A DNA stretch of 64,000 nt from Oxyruncus cristatus (Eukaryota > Chordata > Aves > Passeriformes > Cotingidae): NCBI GenBank assembly GCA_013399855.1, contig VXAY01005610.1, positions 62,582-126,581 on the forward strand, read 5' to 3'. The notes beneath the pieces are model-generated. The model worked only from the letters and a program-made list of their open reading frames with translations. It was not told the DNA's origin and did not search any database. Of this stretch, positions 23,667-36,360 are shown piece by piece. The position numbers and the translations under genes are program-made. Numbering within the stretch: position 1 is the stretch's first letter; each line of letters begins with the position of its first letter.

Positions 23667-25312
23667 AAAGTAAGTTACATCCTTTGGAAATGGAAACAAT
23701 CCATTATCTTATTACCTCAGGGCCTGGTACGTGAAAAGCCCGTTGAAACCTCTTTGCCATTGCTTCCAAATAGATTTAGAATTCAACATCTGTACTGTTC
23801 TTTTTCTGGTAACAACCCTCAAATTAATTGCAATTGTGCATTAGGAGAGGTCTTTTGGATTAACTCTTTCATTCGTGGGAAGTAGGTCCACAGAGGTTTG
23901 CATAAAACACTTTGGTTTTGAGGCTGGGGGCTGCTGGGACACATTTTGACAAGTCACCCAGGTTATCCGAGTATGCCAGTAAATGGCATCAATATTGCTT
24001 AAGGGGAGTGGGAACTTTGGCTTCACAAAACCAAGAAGCAATGCAGCATCTGCAGTGAGGGACAAAAAGCTACATTTCCAGCTAAGCAGGCAGGGCAAAT
24101 GAATTTCTTTAGAAGGGCCGCGTTGCACAGAGGCTTGCTCTGACTTACTTCATTGGTCTACTGACTTCAGAGTCTGGCTTGAAGTTTTTGGAGGGAGAGA
24201 AGGGGACAGGAAGGAGGAAAAATATTGTAAGGAAGAGGGAGAGTCCTCTTTGCCAAGTGTTATGTTTAGTTGGAATAAAACAATAATAAATGCAGACTTT
24301 GAAGGCCGTTATTTCTTAGTGCTAAGTATCTGCGAGAACCTTGACAGTGAGGTACAATCTGATGTTGAGCCAGTGAGTAAAATACAAAAATCAGAGCATA
24401 CTCTGTCAGTTGTCTTATGTTCCTGAAGAACCTAATGGGAATTGGTGTTGATCCATGAGGATTGGCTTTATGCACGTTTTCATCTTTCCTTTCTGTGCTT
24501 TGGTTATACATTTAAAGTGCTTATCTTGGTGAATTCCAGTAAAAATTTAGTTACAATGCTTTCAAGACCACTTCGCATTTTGTTAAACAACTTCTAAGCA
24601 TGAAATAATCTTGGAATCTAGTGTGTTGCTTCAGGCTTTTGAGATATAAATTTTCATAATGGTTATCAGTCTCATCATCATCAAAAAAATATATCCTTAC
24701 AGTGAGGGAGCATTTAAACATTATGTGTTGGCAGTCAAAACCAGAAAATGACAAAGTTAAAATTTTCTTGTACCCCGTCGGACTGCTTGCTTTTAACTTG
24801 GTTGTCCTTTGCTGCCTTGTAGTTTTAAAATGGGAAATAGGATTGGATGCGAAATGCAGTTGCAGAGTTGTGTTGTCAGACTCCTCCCATGCGGTACACA
24901 GTTGTCTTGAACATATTTGCTCTGAATTCTTCATGGATCTAAGGTAGCCTCAGTGTATAACATGTTTTTTCTTGCTCGAATAATTGATTAGGTCGGACCC
25001 CAACTCTGCTTACCCGTAAGATGTAAATGGCCCCACTGCACTGTATCCCGCCACCAGGATCTTGTTGCAGGGTCAATGCCCTGGTTGCTAGAGGGCTGGG
25101 AAGCAAGATAATGTATGTTTTTTAAATCCTCTTCCTTTTGATGTGAGACTTTTGTCTTTAAACTCTTGGCTAATTGCCATTGTATTATCTGACGCTGGTA
25201 TATTTGCCTTTTATATAGCTCTTTCACCACGGCCTATATTAGTTTTACTTCCCTTCTGATGACCCCTATTTGTTTTCATTGTTGTGTTTCTGTGTAGGGA
25301 GGGGGCTTTCAT

Positions 25313-25472
25313 TGTTTTCTGCCCCTCCCCCCCAATTCTTTTTTCTCCTGTCCCTTCCCCCCCCTTTCTTCTTTTTCACTTCCCTGTCCTTTACAACTGC
25401 CTAAGTAATTCTTAGCAATACAAAAATTAACGCTTAGTCCCCTCCCCACCCCCCTTTTCCTCAGTTTCCCCT
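25313..25472. repeat. C-rich / polypyrimidine block
   Basis: Several C runs of four to nine bases separated by T-rich spacers (25321-25390 and 25439-25471), giving a G-rich minus strand. The second cluster has runs C4, C4, C6 and, after a longer spacer, C4. That could permit a minus-strand G-quadruplex with one long loop. Confidence 0.6.
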
Positions 25473-26379
25473 GCTGGGTTAGATACTAGTCTGTGTCAGA
25501 GTACATAGTTCTTGGAACAATAGCATAAATTTTAATTAAAACTAGCATGGTTCTGAGGAAAAATAAGTACACCTTTCCTACTTGTTTGCAATAGGTCAGA
25601 TAATTGAAAGCTTTTTGCTGACCACAGCAGAAAGTCTGCAAATGAAAATTGCCTTATTTACCCACTGATCAGATAATTAATGCAGTATTTGATGTCCAAC
25701 TTGACTACCTTCCCAAAGCTAAGAGTATTTGTTCCTGAGTGCTATTTGCTGCCAGGGTGGACACAAGCCTGTATTTTGGAAATCTGCTTGGAATGAGCTG
25801 TTAATCCCTGGTGGAGTTGTGACAATTAGTGCGTTATTATCCCGGCAGTTTAGGAGAGAGCATTGTGAAGCACTGGAAAAGATCTTATTCAGTAGATAAA
25901 CTGGGTCCTTGTTCTTTCCTGTCCTTCAGCAGATCACAGTTGCCATAGGTATCAGTTCACTTGTCTAATAAAGATCTCATATTGTGAGACTGCAGTGTTA
26001 TCATCATCATTTACATATCAATACCTTTCTTATGGGTGGAGTGGCTTGAAACATTTTCAGATCAAGGTTTTCAAGGGAATAAAACCTACCAACCAAATTG
26101 GTTACAACAATTTCAGAATTTTCAGATTTTTTTTTTGTACTATGTTATTTTTATTTTTTTTCTCCTAATTTTATAGTATGGAAGTGAAACTGCTGCAAAA
26201 GTCCAGAAATACCATTACTATAAAACATCTGCAATAAATAGGAATTTAAAGTGTGTAAAATGTAAATGATAACTCATGCTAATATATAAAAGATTCTGCT
26301 TTATCAAAAAAGGAGAGAAATGAGGAAAAAAACCGCTAATGGGCAATTTACTTAAAGTTATTCATCATCCTTGCAATGA

Positions 26380-26620
26380 ATCATTTTCTCTTGCCATCTT
26401 GAGATTTCATAGCTGTTAATAAGCCAGCTATGACTGTTGAACTTCAATACATCAACAGGACAAAGGAGAGATATTAATTAGCAGTGGCGACTGGTGTGGT
26501 GAGTGCTTGGCTGTTGACAGCTGTCACCTCGGGACATTGCTGCTGGTTGTTTTCATCATGGAGCAGAATTGGGATTCACCTGAGGATTGACACAGGGAGA
26601 AGGAATATGGTTGGAGTGGA
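26380..26620. promoter_or_regulatory. Candidate conserved enhancer with a TGIF/MEIS-type palindrome
   Basis: The block contains a perfect 12-bp palindrome TGACAGCTGTCA (26515-26526), the consensus for TALE homeodomain proteins (TGIF, PKNOX, MEIS), with an E-box CAGCTG at its centre. A homeodomain core TAATTA (26475-26480) lies 34 bases upstream and GCAGTGGCGAC lies between. Composition is balanced and no repeat family is recognisable. These traits resemble developmental enhancers in TRPS1 introns. Function is inferred; no conservation data were available. Confidence 0.4.
26515..26526. promoter_or_regulatory. TGACAGCTGTCA palindrome (TALE homeodomain dimer-type site)
   Basis: A perfect inverted repeat of TGACAG, the half-site bound by TGIF and MEIS/PKNOX proteins. 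The two halves abut with no spacer, which is the published preferred arrangement for these factors in vitro. Whether it is bound here is unknown. Confidence 0.5.
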
Positions 26621-27232
26621 AGGTTTAGATTTGCCACTCTGACCCATAATCACATTGTTGTATATTAGGTGGGAATTCCTTTGATGTAAAACACAGCTCA
26701 TCTGGAGATTGCAGGGCATAGTCTAAAATTAGGACTGTGTTTAATTCCAGTGCTGCCTAACATTAGTACAGAATTTTAAAGTAATTTTCTTTAAGTGTCA
26801 TATTTATGAAGTCCCAGCCAGGGATTAGCTCCCACCCTGAGCTGGACTGTAAAGCAATCCCACAGACCATGGAATTCATCATGGCATGATGGCATTTAAA
26901 ACCTCAGTAGAACCTTGTTCAATATCTGTAATGTCTTCTATTCTGAGTTTAAAGAACAGCTCAGCACTGTGACTAAAGATAAATAGTGCAATATTGTCAA
27001 CATCCAGTAGATGTTACGCTGCAGCTGTGCAAAATCATTAGGTTGGTCACTTACTGGTACCTTAATGTTGGGTCTGGTGGTGAGCTTTAGAGAATGTGTC
27101 ACAGACGAGTTTCTTTTATGTTCCACTGCGGTCTGTGCAGTCTGCAAAGGAAATGCTCTCTTGCCTTCTTGTGTCAGCCAAGTCTTTTGGGTAGGTTTTT
27201 CCCTAAGGAATAAGAGGGGTTATTTTTGTCTG

Positions 27233-27297
27233 ATTTATTTATTTATTTATTTATTTATTTATTTTAGTTCTTTGTTTGTTTGTTTTGTTTTGTTTCT
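27233..27297. repeat. (ATTT)n followed by (TTTG)n microsatellite
   Basis: About eight ATTT units (27233-27265) are followed, after a short spacer, by TTTG/TTTTG units (27270-27297). A plain tetranucleotide microsatellite. The overlapping open frame is a by-product. Confidence 0.9.
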
Positions 27298-30200
27298 TTG
27301 TTCCATACTGTTCAGAAGATAGTTTATTTTCACCATTTCATATGCAAGGTGTTACAGGATCTGAACAGGCTTAAGCTTCTTAGTGGACCTTCCAAGATTT
27401 CTGTGGTTTCATTAAGTCCCCTGAAATCACCTGGACTTTTAAACTCAAAAATTTCACCCACCTAAGCCATTCAGTCTTTTCTTTAAAAGCAAGCAGACTA
27501 TCAAACCAAAGAGAAGAGATACACCTCCAGCAGATTCTCTCTGGCACACCAGTCCCACCTCATTCACAAATGGCTGCAAGTATTAATACTTCCTAATGAA
27601 AGCAGGAGATGTCTGTAAGAAGTTCAGTTTAATGATGTAGAACGGGTAGGCAAAGAAAGGACAACTTGATGCTCTTCAGAATGACTGTGCTGTGCATATC
27701 CACAGAGTATTTAAATTGATGACATTCCTCATTCCCCTGCCCTGTCTGTCTCCCTCTCTTAGGTTTCAGTGTGTTTTCAGAGTGCACAATATTAACTGAC
27801 CTTGAGCAACCACTAAATTCGCATTGCATTTACCAATATTAAAAAAAAAACAATCCTAAGGGTAAATCAGTAAGGCTCTGTTATTGAATTTTATCACAAT
27901 TTACAGAAATCAAGGGACTTGATGAACTTGTTTTAAATAAACTTTTATGCAGCTGAAACAAGCCCGAGGGTTGAAATTTTTCAAATCAGTACTTTAGTCA
28001 GATTGAAATATCTAGATTTCACTCCTGACAAGTGCTCTGTAGTGTTGCTCAGGCTTTAGAGACTGTTGGACAGAACTGAAAGCCAGGATGTGCTCTGCAA
28101 GGTGGGCATCCTTACCACTGAGGATCGAACTGTGGAATTGTCTCTGCAAAATTAATGTATAAAATTCCTTTTTTATGACTACATAAGCGTTCCAGAAAAT
28201 TCTTTTTTTAAATTATTTTTTTATTTTTTATTATTAATACTGCAAAGACTTCAGCATCAGCCAAAAGGTAGAGAAAGGAAGGAAAGGAGACAATATACCC
28301 ATTTTCATAAAGTCATACCAAGTAATTACAATACTTACTGATTTAAAAAACTTTGCTCAAAAAAAAGATTAAAAAAATACTAAAAAGTAATTATTAGTCT
28401 AAACAAACATGTGTTTATCTCACTGACCCTATAGTGAATGTATTTTGTTGCTTACTTTTAATATTATTTGGATTAAGATGTAATGGTGGGAAGCTGGAAT
28501 TTAGTGCCAGCGGTTAATGTGTTTAGCATTTAATAGTTGCTTTAAAAATGGTGCTCATATTCTCTGTGTGCATGTAAATATGTATCTTCTCACATATTTT
28601 TACAGTTGCTTTGGATTTGTTCCATTTACTCACCATGCTGTATCTATTCTTAAGCATTTGGTGCCAGGGTTTCGCTGCAGTATTTCGGTGTTGAGGGTCC
28701 ACCTGAGTCTTTACATTTCTGGGTTTGATGGATTCCCCAGCATGTAAATACATCCTTAATGTTATGCTGTATTTTTGTGTTTTCCTATCTGTGGATAGTA
28801 AAATTAAAATGCTCCTACACTTCCAGAAGGACTTTTTGTCTGAGGATCTCAGCATGGAAAGCACCCATCAAAATTGTTACACTCACATAGTTTGCAACTA
28901 TGTTACACTGCTGCTTTTCTTTTTCTTTTCGTTCCATTCTTCCCATTAAAAAAGAGAAATTGAGGTTGGTAGGAATATTATTTTCTGAAACACTCTATAT
29001 TTTTTATCATTTTGTCAAACTTTATTATTCACAAATAAAAGAAGATGGATTGTAACACTGCTGTAGGACATACAGGGATGGCTGACAAAGTCCCCTGTAT
29101 TTAGAAACAGAGGAAGTCATTAATTTTTATAACCATAATCCACTTTTTAGGGAAACTTCCAACCTCTTCTTTTAAGGAACAGAGCACTTTTCTTTTTTGC
29201 AGTCCATGAGACTCTCACTAAGTTGGGCTGTGTGTAAGTCTATCCAGGTGGTTTGTCACTGACGGTATTCACTGTTTCTAAAGCTGTGTAGGATAACGAA
29301 AATAGATAGCACGATACAGGCATAATAACATGTACAGTGCATGCCCATTGCAGTGCCTCACCTCTAATATATATAAGTATCTACTGCAATTGAGCATGAC
29401 ATTTGTAGAGTGATCAACTCCAAAAACATATTGAGCATACACACACTCCAATTTCTCTTTATGCATCCCTCAAGGTGAAGATGGATGTTGAGGTCTGTCA
29501 GCCTATCATCACACGGAGCACTTTCTTCATCATATATGCTCTGTTTCCTTCTTCTTTTGAATACATGTTATTTTTTAAATTTCTGTTGGAGATTAAAGTC
29601 TTTTACAAGGGATCATTCTGTATCTCAGAGAGAGATACTCAGCTGCATCTCTACATAGGAATAAGTCTCCTCCTGAAGGCATACATGCACCACAGGAATG
29701 AAAATTTTATTTATTTATTTTCTATAAACATGTCTCTTAACAAGGTAGATTTACTGAGGGTGACATATTTCTGAAATATTAAAATAAGCTTTGTAGTGCA
29801 TCCTTACAGATAGTCACTGAAAGTTCTGATGAACTTTAAACATTATATGTTTTTGCTATGTCAACCACCAAATTGGCCTTTCTCAGTTTGTTTGATAACT
29901 CTCTATCCAGTAATAGGTGTCTGTAGTTACAGGAACAGACCCATCTTATTTTGTTTGTATTATTATTTCACATGTATTAGCAAAAGGAAGTATGTGCTGA
30001 AGGAGGGTAGTATCTTCTCTGTGCATCTTGCATAGGCAGGCTGCTTAACTCTGTCCATGCTCTTCACTTTTTTACATCATGTTAAGTTTTCTCTTTATAT
30101 CATTTGACTAGGTTAGTTATAAAAAGAATGGAAGTCTAAGCAAATTTAAATAGTTCCATCCTACAAGATCAATTGCAGTGTGTGATGGTCTTGCATTATG

Positions 30201-32953
30201 AAATTGTTAAAAGGGAAAAAAAAAAAAAAGAATAGCTGGAAAACCTGAGGAAGAAACTATTTTTAATGAGGCAGTTTTCTAGGTCTTTTTGTTCTTGGTG
30301 GTTTTTTTTTTTTTTTTAAGGATTCTAAAAAACTAGAGTACTTCTGGCTATTGTGCGAAGAAAAATTTGCCATGACTGCTCTTGATTTCCATGTGTACTT
30401 ACTTTGTTTGTTTTCCTCTTACTACTCTTTGATATAGAAAAGTTTCTTCCTGTCTTTCATTAAACTGATGATGCTTTGTACCCCTGTGCTCATGTATAAA
30501 AGAACTGTAGCAAGAAAAGAAGTCATGCCTAACACATCTGATAGTATTTCCACGTTCATATGAAAGCTCTGAAAATCCATGATGGTTTATTAGATAGTTA
30601 TGTGGGAGCAGAGTCCTCTACTTTCACACTGAAGAGTTTATTGTTAATGAAGTAGGTATTAAAGGGACTGAGTTGTACATCTGCATTGCATCAGTTTAGA
30701 CATGGATAACTGGTAACTAAAACCTGCTGGACTTAGTTGAAAAATTAATTATTGTCTAAATGTCATATGCTGCCAATTCTATGACATAGAAAAAGACTGA
30801 AAAAAAAACTTGGAAAAAAAAGATTAAAAAGTAGATACAGAGAACTGCTTTTATGTGGAGTAAGACTTTTAACCTACTACTCTTGTGTTCCTGTGGCTTT
30901 GTTCATTCTCTTTATTATTTGCTCCAAAATTGCTTCAGCTGAGCAAATGTCATGTGAAATATTGTATGTGTTAATCAGTAATAGCATGCAAACATCTCTT
31001 ACCTATCTGGGCACAGTGGTTGAGTGTGCATTGCAGAACAGCTGTCAAGCTGCTTTGGAAGCTTTGTTTTCTCATTTTTTTTCACTGAAAGATCAGGATA
31101 TCTCCCCATCTCTAAATAGAGTGAAAGCTCTTTTAGTAAAAATTGAGAAAAATAATTGTTTTCACTTCCTTCCCCCTCTCACCCATTTCTTTCACAGATT
31201 ATTTTAGATTCACTTGCTCTTCTCAGTAGTCTTGGGTGGGGGGGATCAAATTACATATTGCTAGGTTATTGAGTTTGTATTGTGCTACATCTGGTCTTGA
31301 GTTTGGACGTGTACTAAGATTGTGAATGTGGTCATAATCAGAAAACTACAGGAGGGTAACTTATGACAATTTATCTAGCTTGCTATCCTCTGTCCTTTCC
31401 TCTCCGAAGGATCTAACACTTCTCCTTCCCAATCCTAAATGTCTTCATGTTTAGCATCCCCATTTCTAGCAGACTGCGTGTGACATGAGTGCCACAAAAG
31501 CCGTGCTGAGGCTTGGGTAGAGAAGCAGAGTTTCAGAGAGGTCAGTAAATGGGAGATGACGCTTAGGATTTCATTGTAGGCTGAGCTGGACCTGTCGTGA
31601 GGTTTGCAGATGTTCTGTGGCATCAGTCTCACAAATGCCTCCTGGACTGCACCTGGAGAGCCTGGCTCTTCCCTGAGCCCTGTTTTCTTTTGTCTATCCC
31701 TGTAAGTGGTATGATTGACTTTCACATGCTGACACAAAGGATTGTTACGTATCATCAAATCTGCTTTTGCTTCAGAGCTCAGTATTGGCTAATGAACCAG
31801 GAGAACTTGTAGTTCCAGTATGAGTGGTTTGATGCTGCTGGTATGCTTTTCTTGTGGTTTTGTGTTCCCTCTGCTCTCCCCCCATTTGGGGGTGGAGATT
31901 GTTTGTTTCTTTAACTGGCATATTATGATAATAGAATCAAGAGATAAGATTTAATCAATGTACATAATATAAATACATAATAAAGGAGTAGAACATGTAA
32001 ATAAGATCCTTTTGGTACCCTGGCTTCTTGAATTGGACTTCATGTTGTGTTTTCATATGATGTAAGTGCAATGCTCTTGTTCTTGGTAGAACTTCTGAAG
32101 GGAAGATTTTAAATTCCTCTTTTCTCAGGCTAAGGTTATGTTTCATGTTCAATAACAAAAGTGAAATGAGATTGCTATCTGCTGAATGAAGAATGAGATT
32201 GCATTCACCCATTTTCTTTATGTGTTATCTTATCAGTGTGTGATTTTGCTTATATGCACTGAAATGAGATATATCAATTATAGGTCTCATTTATCACTGC
32301 CAGCAGTCGTACTGCGAATTTCAGAGCCCTCGTATAGACTGTTATACAATCAGCTTGGGCTGTTCGCTGAAACATGAGGGGCAGGATGAAAGGGAGAAGA
32401 ACAAAGCCAATCCAACCAAAGGTTTAGTAGCAAGAGCTCTAGATTGTGTCCTGTTCCTCCTGAATTCCATGTAAAGCTCTTGTCTTGAACAAGCATGTTC
32501 CCTGTCCCTTATGACAGAAAGGGATGTGGAAACAATTACTCAACATGAGTCATGAAAGAGATAAACCCTGAAAGATAGACAAAAAACTGTTTATCCTGTG
32601 CTGAGCCACATTAGCCCAAGGCTGTGAAGTCTTATTTCCATGTCATGCCCTGGTTCTGAACTGTTTGTCTGAGGCCTTTTTGCAGACAGCTGCTGAAAGT
32701 AAAAGGTCACAGTGCAGCAGTTTTGAAGGACCTGCTTCAGCCATATAAAAGTCACCAAAAGAAGCAGGAATCCGGTCTGTCTGATTTGTTGGGAGAATTA
32801 ACCTTCCTGGTGTAGCATCATCAGTAGGAAGAGACTTTTGAGAAGCTGACGCCATGACATATTTGCCTCTAATTTAGTTGATTAACGAGTGACTGTACTA
32901 TGAAAGATTGTTTTTTATCCACTGCTGTAAATGCAGCGTTCTTAGAAGAGATT

Positions 32954-32992
32954 CTTTTTTGTTTGTGGGTTTTTTTTTTGTTTTTTTTTTTT
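32954..32992. repeat. T-rich tract
   Basis: T6, then gtttgtgggt, then T runs of about ten and twelve with one G between. Simple sequence. Confidence 0.75.
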
Positions 32993-33985
32993 ACAATTAG
33001 TTAGCCTTGTTCTTACTGTGGAGAATTAAGAAAAATTGCTAATCATTAAGGACATGTCAGCCTGTCCTGAAAATTGGAGAGATGTGTTGTTTTTTGTCCA
33101 AGGCTTAAAACATACCAGAAGAATGATTCTTTTTACTGCTTTCTGTGTAGCGTCCTACCTTTAATTTGAAAGTATGACTAAGTCACTGTGGATTAAGCTT
33201 CCCACTCTTGACAGTTATTTGGAGAAGTTTTCTTTATGATGATAAAGAAAACGTACTGAGAGCCTCCTTTGTAATGTGTCAGTACCTAAGCAACCTGTGT
33301 GTTTTGTGCTTTCTGCTCTGCTCTTACATATTCTGCAATCTCCAGGCTGAAAAAAGGACCTTTTTTCTCTACTTTAAAATGAACAAACAAATAAAGAAAC
33401 AAAGAAAAAATAAAAAGGAAAAAAACCCAAACTTACTGTGCCTAATCCAAAAGATTGGATTAATTTTATCTAATGTTTTCCAAAATGTTAGTTAGCTAAC
33501 AGGGAACATGCCTGATTGCTTGATGTGAAAAGATCTCCTTGCCTAATGGAATTGTTTGACATGTCTTCTGTCATTGGACAGTGTATCCTCATTTCCAACC
33601 GCCTTGCACCAAATCACATGAGTAATCAAGAGAGAACTTGCTTCTAGGAGATGTCAGCATACTTGGGTTTTGAATTGCCCCTTCCCACTGGCAGTAAAGG
33701 GAGCCTAGGGTTAGATTTCTGAAGCTCGAAAACAGAAGAATAATTTCTGTGATCCTGGAAAGATCTTTTCATCTAAACCCCAGGCAATTGGAGAGCTTTA
33801 GGTTAAATGCAGATTTCTGTTCTTCCATATGGTGTTTGTTTGCAGAACTCTCACAGTCTGCTGTTAGACACCAATATAACTCTGCTATAGCTTTGTTGGG
33901 CATGTCATGAATCCTGAAGAAGCTTTTATCTCTACTGTTTACCAAGGGTACTTTGGACTTAATTAGAATTACTACTGCAGTAAAG

Positions 33986-34007
33986 TTTTTTTTTTTTGGG
34001 GGGGGGC
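33986..34007. repeat. T12-G10 homopolymer junction
   Basis: Twelve T followed directly by ten G. Homopolymer lengths of this kind are often misread. Confidence 0.75.
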
Positions 34008-34704
34008 TATAGGTTGGGGATTTTGTTTGTTTTGTTTTGTCTTTTTTAATTTTTATCTATGAAGAATTTTTAGAGATGAGAACTGATTCTGTGTATTTAT
34101 TCTGTGCTGTTGTGTACGCTTGCCATAGTGCATATTCATCATTTGCCCAGAACCACTCTATTGCCCAGAACTTACTATGAGCTCCAGAAACTGACCCTGA
34201 CGTCTGGCTTTTCTTACTGAGGCACCTTCACAAAAAATCAGCCATTACAATTAATAACTCTGCTTAGTACATTTCAATCTAGTAAAATCAAGTTTCATTT
34301 TTACAATTATACAAACCATGGTCTATTAAAAAAATAAAAAGAAAAATAGTAATACTGATCATGAGCTGAACTTAATCTATTGGATCCAGTAAGAAGGATG
34401 CTGTTAAACATAAAAATGAAACCATACCATGAAAAAAACCATGTGGTTTTTTTTGTATAAGGACAGTGGAACAAACATGGAAGAAGATCAAAAGGTTGGA
34501 AGATGTTGAATGTATAGTTGTGAAATAGTAAGAGATACAAGGTGTGGTCTTGCTTCCATCCAAGCCCAGGTTTGTGCGTGAAGTTCCCATGTTCCAAGTC
34601 CTTTGTCCGTGTTTTTACTGAATTCTCAGTTGTGGTCCAAAGTGCTTACAAAGATATTTACTATAATATGAATGCTTGCATAATGGTATGCATTAAGTAT
34701 ATGT

Positions 34705-34738
34705 TTTACCAAACATGCTTTAGTATATGTTTGGTAAA
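34705..34738. repeat. Short inverted repeat (12-bp stem, 10-base loop)
   Basis: The arm tttaccaaacat (34705-34716) is the exact reverse complement of atgtttggtaaa (34727-34738), with the loop gctttagtat between. No poly-T run or larger fold suggests an RNA gene. A small palindrome, possibly the worn end of a DNA transposon. Confidence 0.6.
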
Positions 34739-36039
34739 CAGCACAGTCAGTCAGGAGGAAGGGTCATTGCTGTAGTGAGGAAATGTGAGACTTTTGCATC
34801 AATGTTTGAGTACTGCAAAATTCAGATTTCATTTTTTTGTGAAATGTGTTGAGAAGGGAAACAATATAAAATCATACTGATTATTTGCACTGAAACTCAT
34901 GTGAAGATTCAACTTCCTTTCTTTGCCACTTTCCCTAGGGTTGGTTGCCTATTTGCTTGGATTGTTCTGCTTTCCTAACTTTTTTGAAATAAAAAAAAAA
35001 ATAATGACAAAACAGATAGGCTTATTTTAAGAAGCATATATATATCTCTTCTTAGTCTCAGTCTGAATTTGAGTTTTTGAATAGCTTTTGAATATTTTTA
35101 TGCTTTGGAACTATTCTGTAAAGTGATACTAAAATTTCAGCCTTCTCCTGTTAAATCTTCAAACAAAGCTAAAAAGAAAAACTCATTTATATTTCTATCT
35201 GTAGAAGTTTAGGAAATGTTCAAAGTGGCAATATTGTTGCTTTTGCAGGAAAACACCATTTTGCTGGCCAAATAGATGACAACAAACCTATTCTGGTCAC
35301 CAGAAGTGTGATACTTGAGGTTGACAGTATTGGCCAAGGTTCAAGGTCCTTTGTTATCTGTTGAGGCCAGATTAAATGATAATTTAACTTCTAAAAACTG
35401 AATCTGATTTCTATTTAGTTTTACAAAATTAGAATTAAATCCAATGAAATTAAGTAGTCCTAAAACATTTCGAAATACATATTAAATATTTGAATAATTA
35501 CTAAGATATTTAAATTTTAAATATTTCCAAATATCAAAACATATTTTTAAATAACATTTTGCTGAGACTGTTCTTGCCCCTGTTTTTGTCTTTTTTTTTT
35601 TTTTCTCCTTCAAAAAGCCATTTAGTTTCTCAATAATGAGCTTGCTAAATAAAAGGCTTCCTAGTCACATTTCTAACACTGATATTTCTGGTTGTGGAAA
35701 GTAGCTGTTTGTGTTTGCCAAAAGCAGAAATTAACTAATCCTGGTACTTTATTTTTGCAATAAATGTGAATGAATTAATACTACCACTTAGTTGTACTTC
35801 ATAAAACTGAAAAACAAGTAGGTTTATAAATATAATCATGCATCAACGAACACTTGTCAAAGTGTCAGTGTCTCTTCATAAAAAATGACTTGACTCAAAT
35901 AATTTGCAGCTAATAATTAATTTTGCTTTAAAAGTAAAACCAGAATAGTAATTATTAAGGATTTAATCTGCTCTGTTCCAGAAGGAGGTATCTTGCTAGA
36001 TTTGGTGACATAAAGGTCAAAAGATAAACTGTAACCAAT

Positions 36040-36360
36040 ACCTCTGTTTATTTTTTTGACAATGTTAAATTAGCAACCCCTCAGACCTCTTGCAGAGAAG
36101 TACAACCTGGGTAATTGAACATGTCACTGGGGAGTATGCTTGGTTAAGCTGATTCCTATTATGTTGACTTGTCAGGGACCAATAATTAAAGATGAAGAGG
36201 GATGCTCATTAGTGCCTACAGAATGATTCAAAGAGCAGAGAGGAAGAGTCCTTCAGGCACACCTGCTAAAAACTGACACTGCCTGGTGGGATGAAGTCAA
36301 CCGACCAGCTTGTTTATTTGATGACTTAGTGGTACAGCTCTAACAAAGAGTAAATAAATT
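36040..36360. promoter_or_regulatory. Possible conserved non-coding element
   Basis: Non-repetitive, mixed composition within an AT-rich intron, with AATTA-type homeodomain cores (ccaataattaaag near 36179-36191) and no open frame of note. Such stretches in TRPS1 introns are often conserved among vertebrates; here that is inference only. Confidence 0.25.

Larger units (their letters stand above)
23041..26379 (+). other. TRPS1: TRPS1 intron, non-coding
   Basis: Intronic sequence with three G5 runs close together (about 23160-23179), a T-rich tract and a C-rich block. The minus-strand open frame 24551-24934 (127 codons) is the longest here but has no recognisable domain, and its composition follows the surrounding intron. 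The part at 25.74-26.03 kb has a mixed composition that may be conserved. No exon seen. Confidence 0.6.
26621..34704 (+). other. TRPS1: TRPS1 intron, non-coding
   Basis: AT-rich intron with an ATTT/TTTG repeat at 27233-27297, T/A runs near 28205-28240, 30215-30230, 30302-30317 and 32954-32992, and a T12-G10 junction at 33986-34007. Open frames of up to about 110 codons occur on both strands but are AT-biased and unrecognised. No exon, RNA gene or clear mobile element seen. Confidence 0.65.

Noticed and set aside
24551..24934. Minus-strand open frame of 127 codons
   Set aside because: Composition matches the surrounding intron, there is no recognisable domain, and no acceptor/donor pair or upstream promoter is evident.
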